Shown here in pieces: positions 5,033 through 6,039 of a DNA stretch of 6,039 bases (its first letter is position 1; each line of letters begins with the position of its first letter). Origin of the DNA: Novosphingobium sp. (lineage in GTDB: Bacteria; Pseudomonadota; Alphaproteobacteria; Sphingomonadales; Sphingomonadaceae); the NCBI GenBank assembly GCA_009885425.1, contig VFKS01000418.1:1-6039 (forward strand). Reading direction: 5' to 3'. Position numbers and translations under genes: made by a program. The notes below the pieces were generated by a model that made no database searches, had not been told where the DNA came from, and worked only from the letters and a program-made list of their open reading frames with translations.

Positions 5033-6039
5033 GCCAGCACTCCTTCCAGCGCTGCACCCAGCGCTTCGATATCCTCGTCGGTGGTGAGCTCGCTGGTGCA
5101 GACCAGCAAGCCGTTCGCCAGTTCGGGCGCTTGCGGATAGAGCCGCCCGAGCGAAACCCCGCCCAGCACAAGCTGGTCCGCCATCTTCCGCACCGCTTCG
5201 CGCGCGTCTTTGGGCAGGACCACGGTGAACTCGTTTACGTAGGTGCTGTTGAGTACCGTCACCCCCGGGACCCGCGCCAGCCGCGCTGCGGCGGCCTGCG
5301 CGCGGGCATGGCTGACCTGCGCCAGCTGGCTCAGCCCCTCGCCGCCCAGCAAGGTCATGTGAATACTGAAAGCTAGCGCGCAAAGCCCTGCATTGGTGCA
5401 GATATTGCTGGTCGCCTTCTCCCGCCGGATATGCTGTTCGCGGGTCGAGAGCGTCAGCACGAAGCCGCGCTTACCCTCGGCATCGACGGTTTCCCCGCAC
5501 AGCCGCCCCGGCATCTGCCGCACGAACTTCTCGCGGCAACCGAACAGGCCGAGGTACGGCCCGCCGAACTGGAGCCCGACGCCGATCGACTGCCCCTCAC
5601 CCACCACGATATCCGCACCCAGATGCCCCGGTGCCTCGATCAGGCCCAATGCAACCGGTTCAGTCACTACTGCCACCAGCAGCGCGCCATGGGCATGGGC
5701 CGCTTCGGCAATCGCCGCCAGATCGGTCACCCGGCCCAGGATGTCAGGATACTGGACCACGACACAAGCCGTCTCGCCGTCGATAGCGGCGATCACCCCG
5801 GCGGTGTCCGGCTCTGCCCTCAACGAAGGCGCGCGCCACTCGATCACGTCGCCGGTGAATTTGGCCATCGTCCGGATGGTCGAGACATAGTGCGGGTGCA
5901 GTCCAGAACACAGCACCGCCTTGCTGCGCTTGGTCACGCGGCCCGCCATCGCCACCGCTTCCCACGCGGCGGTTGAGCCATCGTACATCGAGGCGTTGGC
6001 GATATCGGTGCCAAACAGCCGCGCCACTTGCGTTTGGAA
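5029..6039 (-). CDS. gcvPA: Glycine dehydrogenase (decarboxylating) subunit 1, partial
   Basis: The frame is open from the right window edge for 336 codons to TGA (5031-5029). Family members are about 450 residues, so roughly 110 N-terminal residues lie outside. The visible protein begins FQTQVARLFGTDIANASMYDG, which is internal in known GcvPA proteins; the GTG at 6027 is therefore not a start. Other landmarks are SGLHPHYVSTIRT, DIVVGEGQSIGVGLQFGGPY, LGLFGCREKFVRQMPGRLCG, ETVDAEGKRGFVLTLSTREQ, and HIRREKATSNICTNAGLCAL, all strongly characteristic. GcvPA is the N-terminal half of the P-protein and completes the PLP active site with GcvPB (K296 lies in the latter). Its stop overlaps the gcvPB start as ATGA, so the two subunits should be made in matched amounts. 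The gcvT and gcvH genes are expected upstream but cannot be seen here. Confidence 0.96.
   Translation of the reverse strand, partial: FQTQVARLFGTDIANASMYDGSTAAWEAVAMAGRVTKRSKAVLCSGLHPHYVSTIRTMAKFTGDVIEWRAPSLRAEPDTAGVIAAIDGETACVVVQYPDILGRVTDLAAIAEAAHAHGALLVAVVTEPVALGLIEAPGHLGADIVVGEGQSIGVGLQFGGPYLGLFGCREKFVRQMPGRLCGETVDAEGKRGFVLTLSTREQHIRREKATSNICTNAGLCALAFSIHMTLLGGEGLSQLAQVSHARAQAAAARLARVPGVTVLNSTYVNEFTVVLPKDAREAVRKMADQLVLGGVSLGRLYPQAPELANGLLVCTSELTTDEDIEALGAALEGVLA
5040..5047 (-). promoter_or_regulatory. gcvPB: Ribosome binding site of gcvPB inside the gcvPA end
   Basis: On the minus strand GGAAGGAG is followed by a seven-base spacer and the ATG at 5032. It lies within the last codons of gcvPA and confirms the overlapping start of gcvPB. 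Confidence 0.85.

Noticed and set aside
5033..5383. Upstream extension of the gcvPB frame to an ATG at 5383
   Set aside because: This part overlaps gcvPA in another frame and reads as arginine/glycine-rich sequence. Known GcvPB proteins start where the ATGA overlap and ribosome site place it.
5029..6039. Glycine riboswitch controlling the gcv genes
   Set aside because: It would lie upstream of the first gene of the operon. The window begins inside gcvPA, so no leader is present and nothing can be said.

Overview
The window is a high-GC, densely packed stretch of ordinary bacterial chromosome. Several features point to an alphaproteobacterium, most likely Sphingomonadales (Erythrobacter/Sphingomonas-like): the glycine decarboxylase split into two overlapping genes, an ABA4-like (DUF4281) membrane protein, a secreted protein whose mature end starts with a DIVVTG-type motif, and a small HTH protein of a type I associate with sphingomonads. 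The taxonomic call is inference from protein style and composition. No marker gene is present.

Layout from left to right. (1) Positions 1-529, minus strand: a truncated HTH protein gene runs off the left edge, and a 75-residue two-helix membrane protein lies upstream of it. (2) Positions 549-3013, plus strand: an EamA/DMT-family transporter, a 43-residue entericidin-type lipoprotein read from a TTG codon behind a near-perfect ribosome binding site, and a 402-residue secreted protein with a helical repeat-like N-terminal half and a TonB-C-like C-terminal domain. (3) Positions 3015-6039, minus strand: the downstream end of a glycine cleavage operon. gcvPA (5' end beyond the right edge) overlaps gcvPB by ATGA, and gcvPB overlaps an ABA4-like four-helix membrane protein gene by ATGA.

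The two gcv genes encode the two halves of the pyridoxal-phosphate P-protein of the glycine cleavage system, which decarboxylates glycine and passes the aminomethyl group to lipoylated H-protein. The gcvT and gcvH genes and any glycine riboswitch would be expected upstream of gcvPA, outside this window. The other genes do not form an obvious joint pathway. The transporter, the entericidin and the TPR/TonB-C protein share a strand but are separated by 80 and 135 bases and may be transcribed separately.

I found no RNA genes, CRISPR arrays, insertion sequences, phage genes or long repeats, and no clear undescribed system. The points most worth a second look are the translational coupling of the ABA4-like gene to gcvPB and the architecture of the TPR/TonB-C protein.
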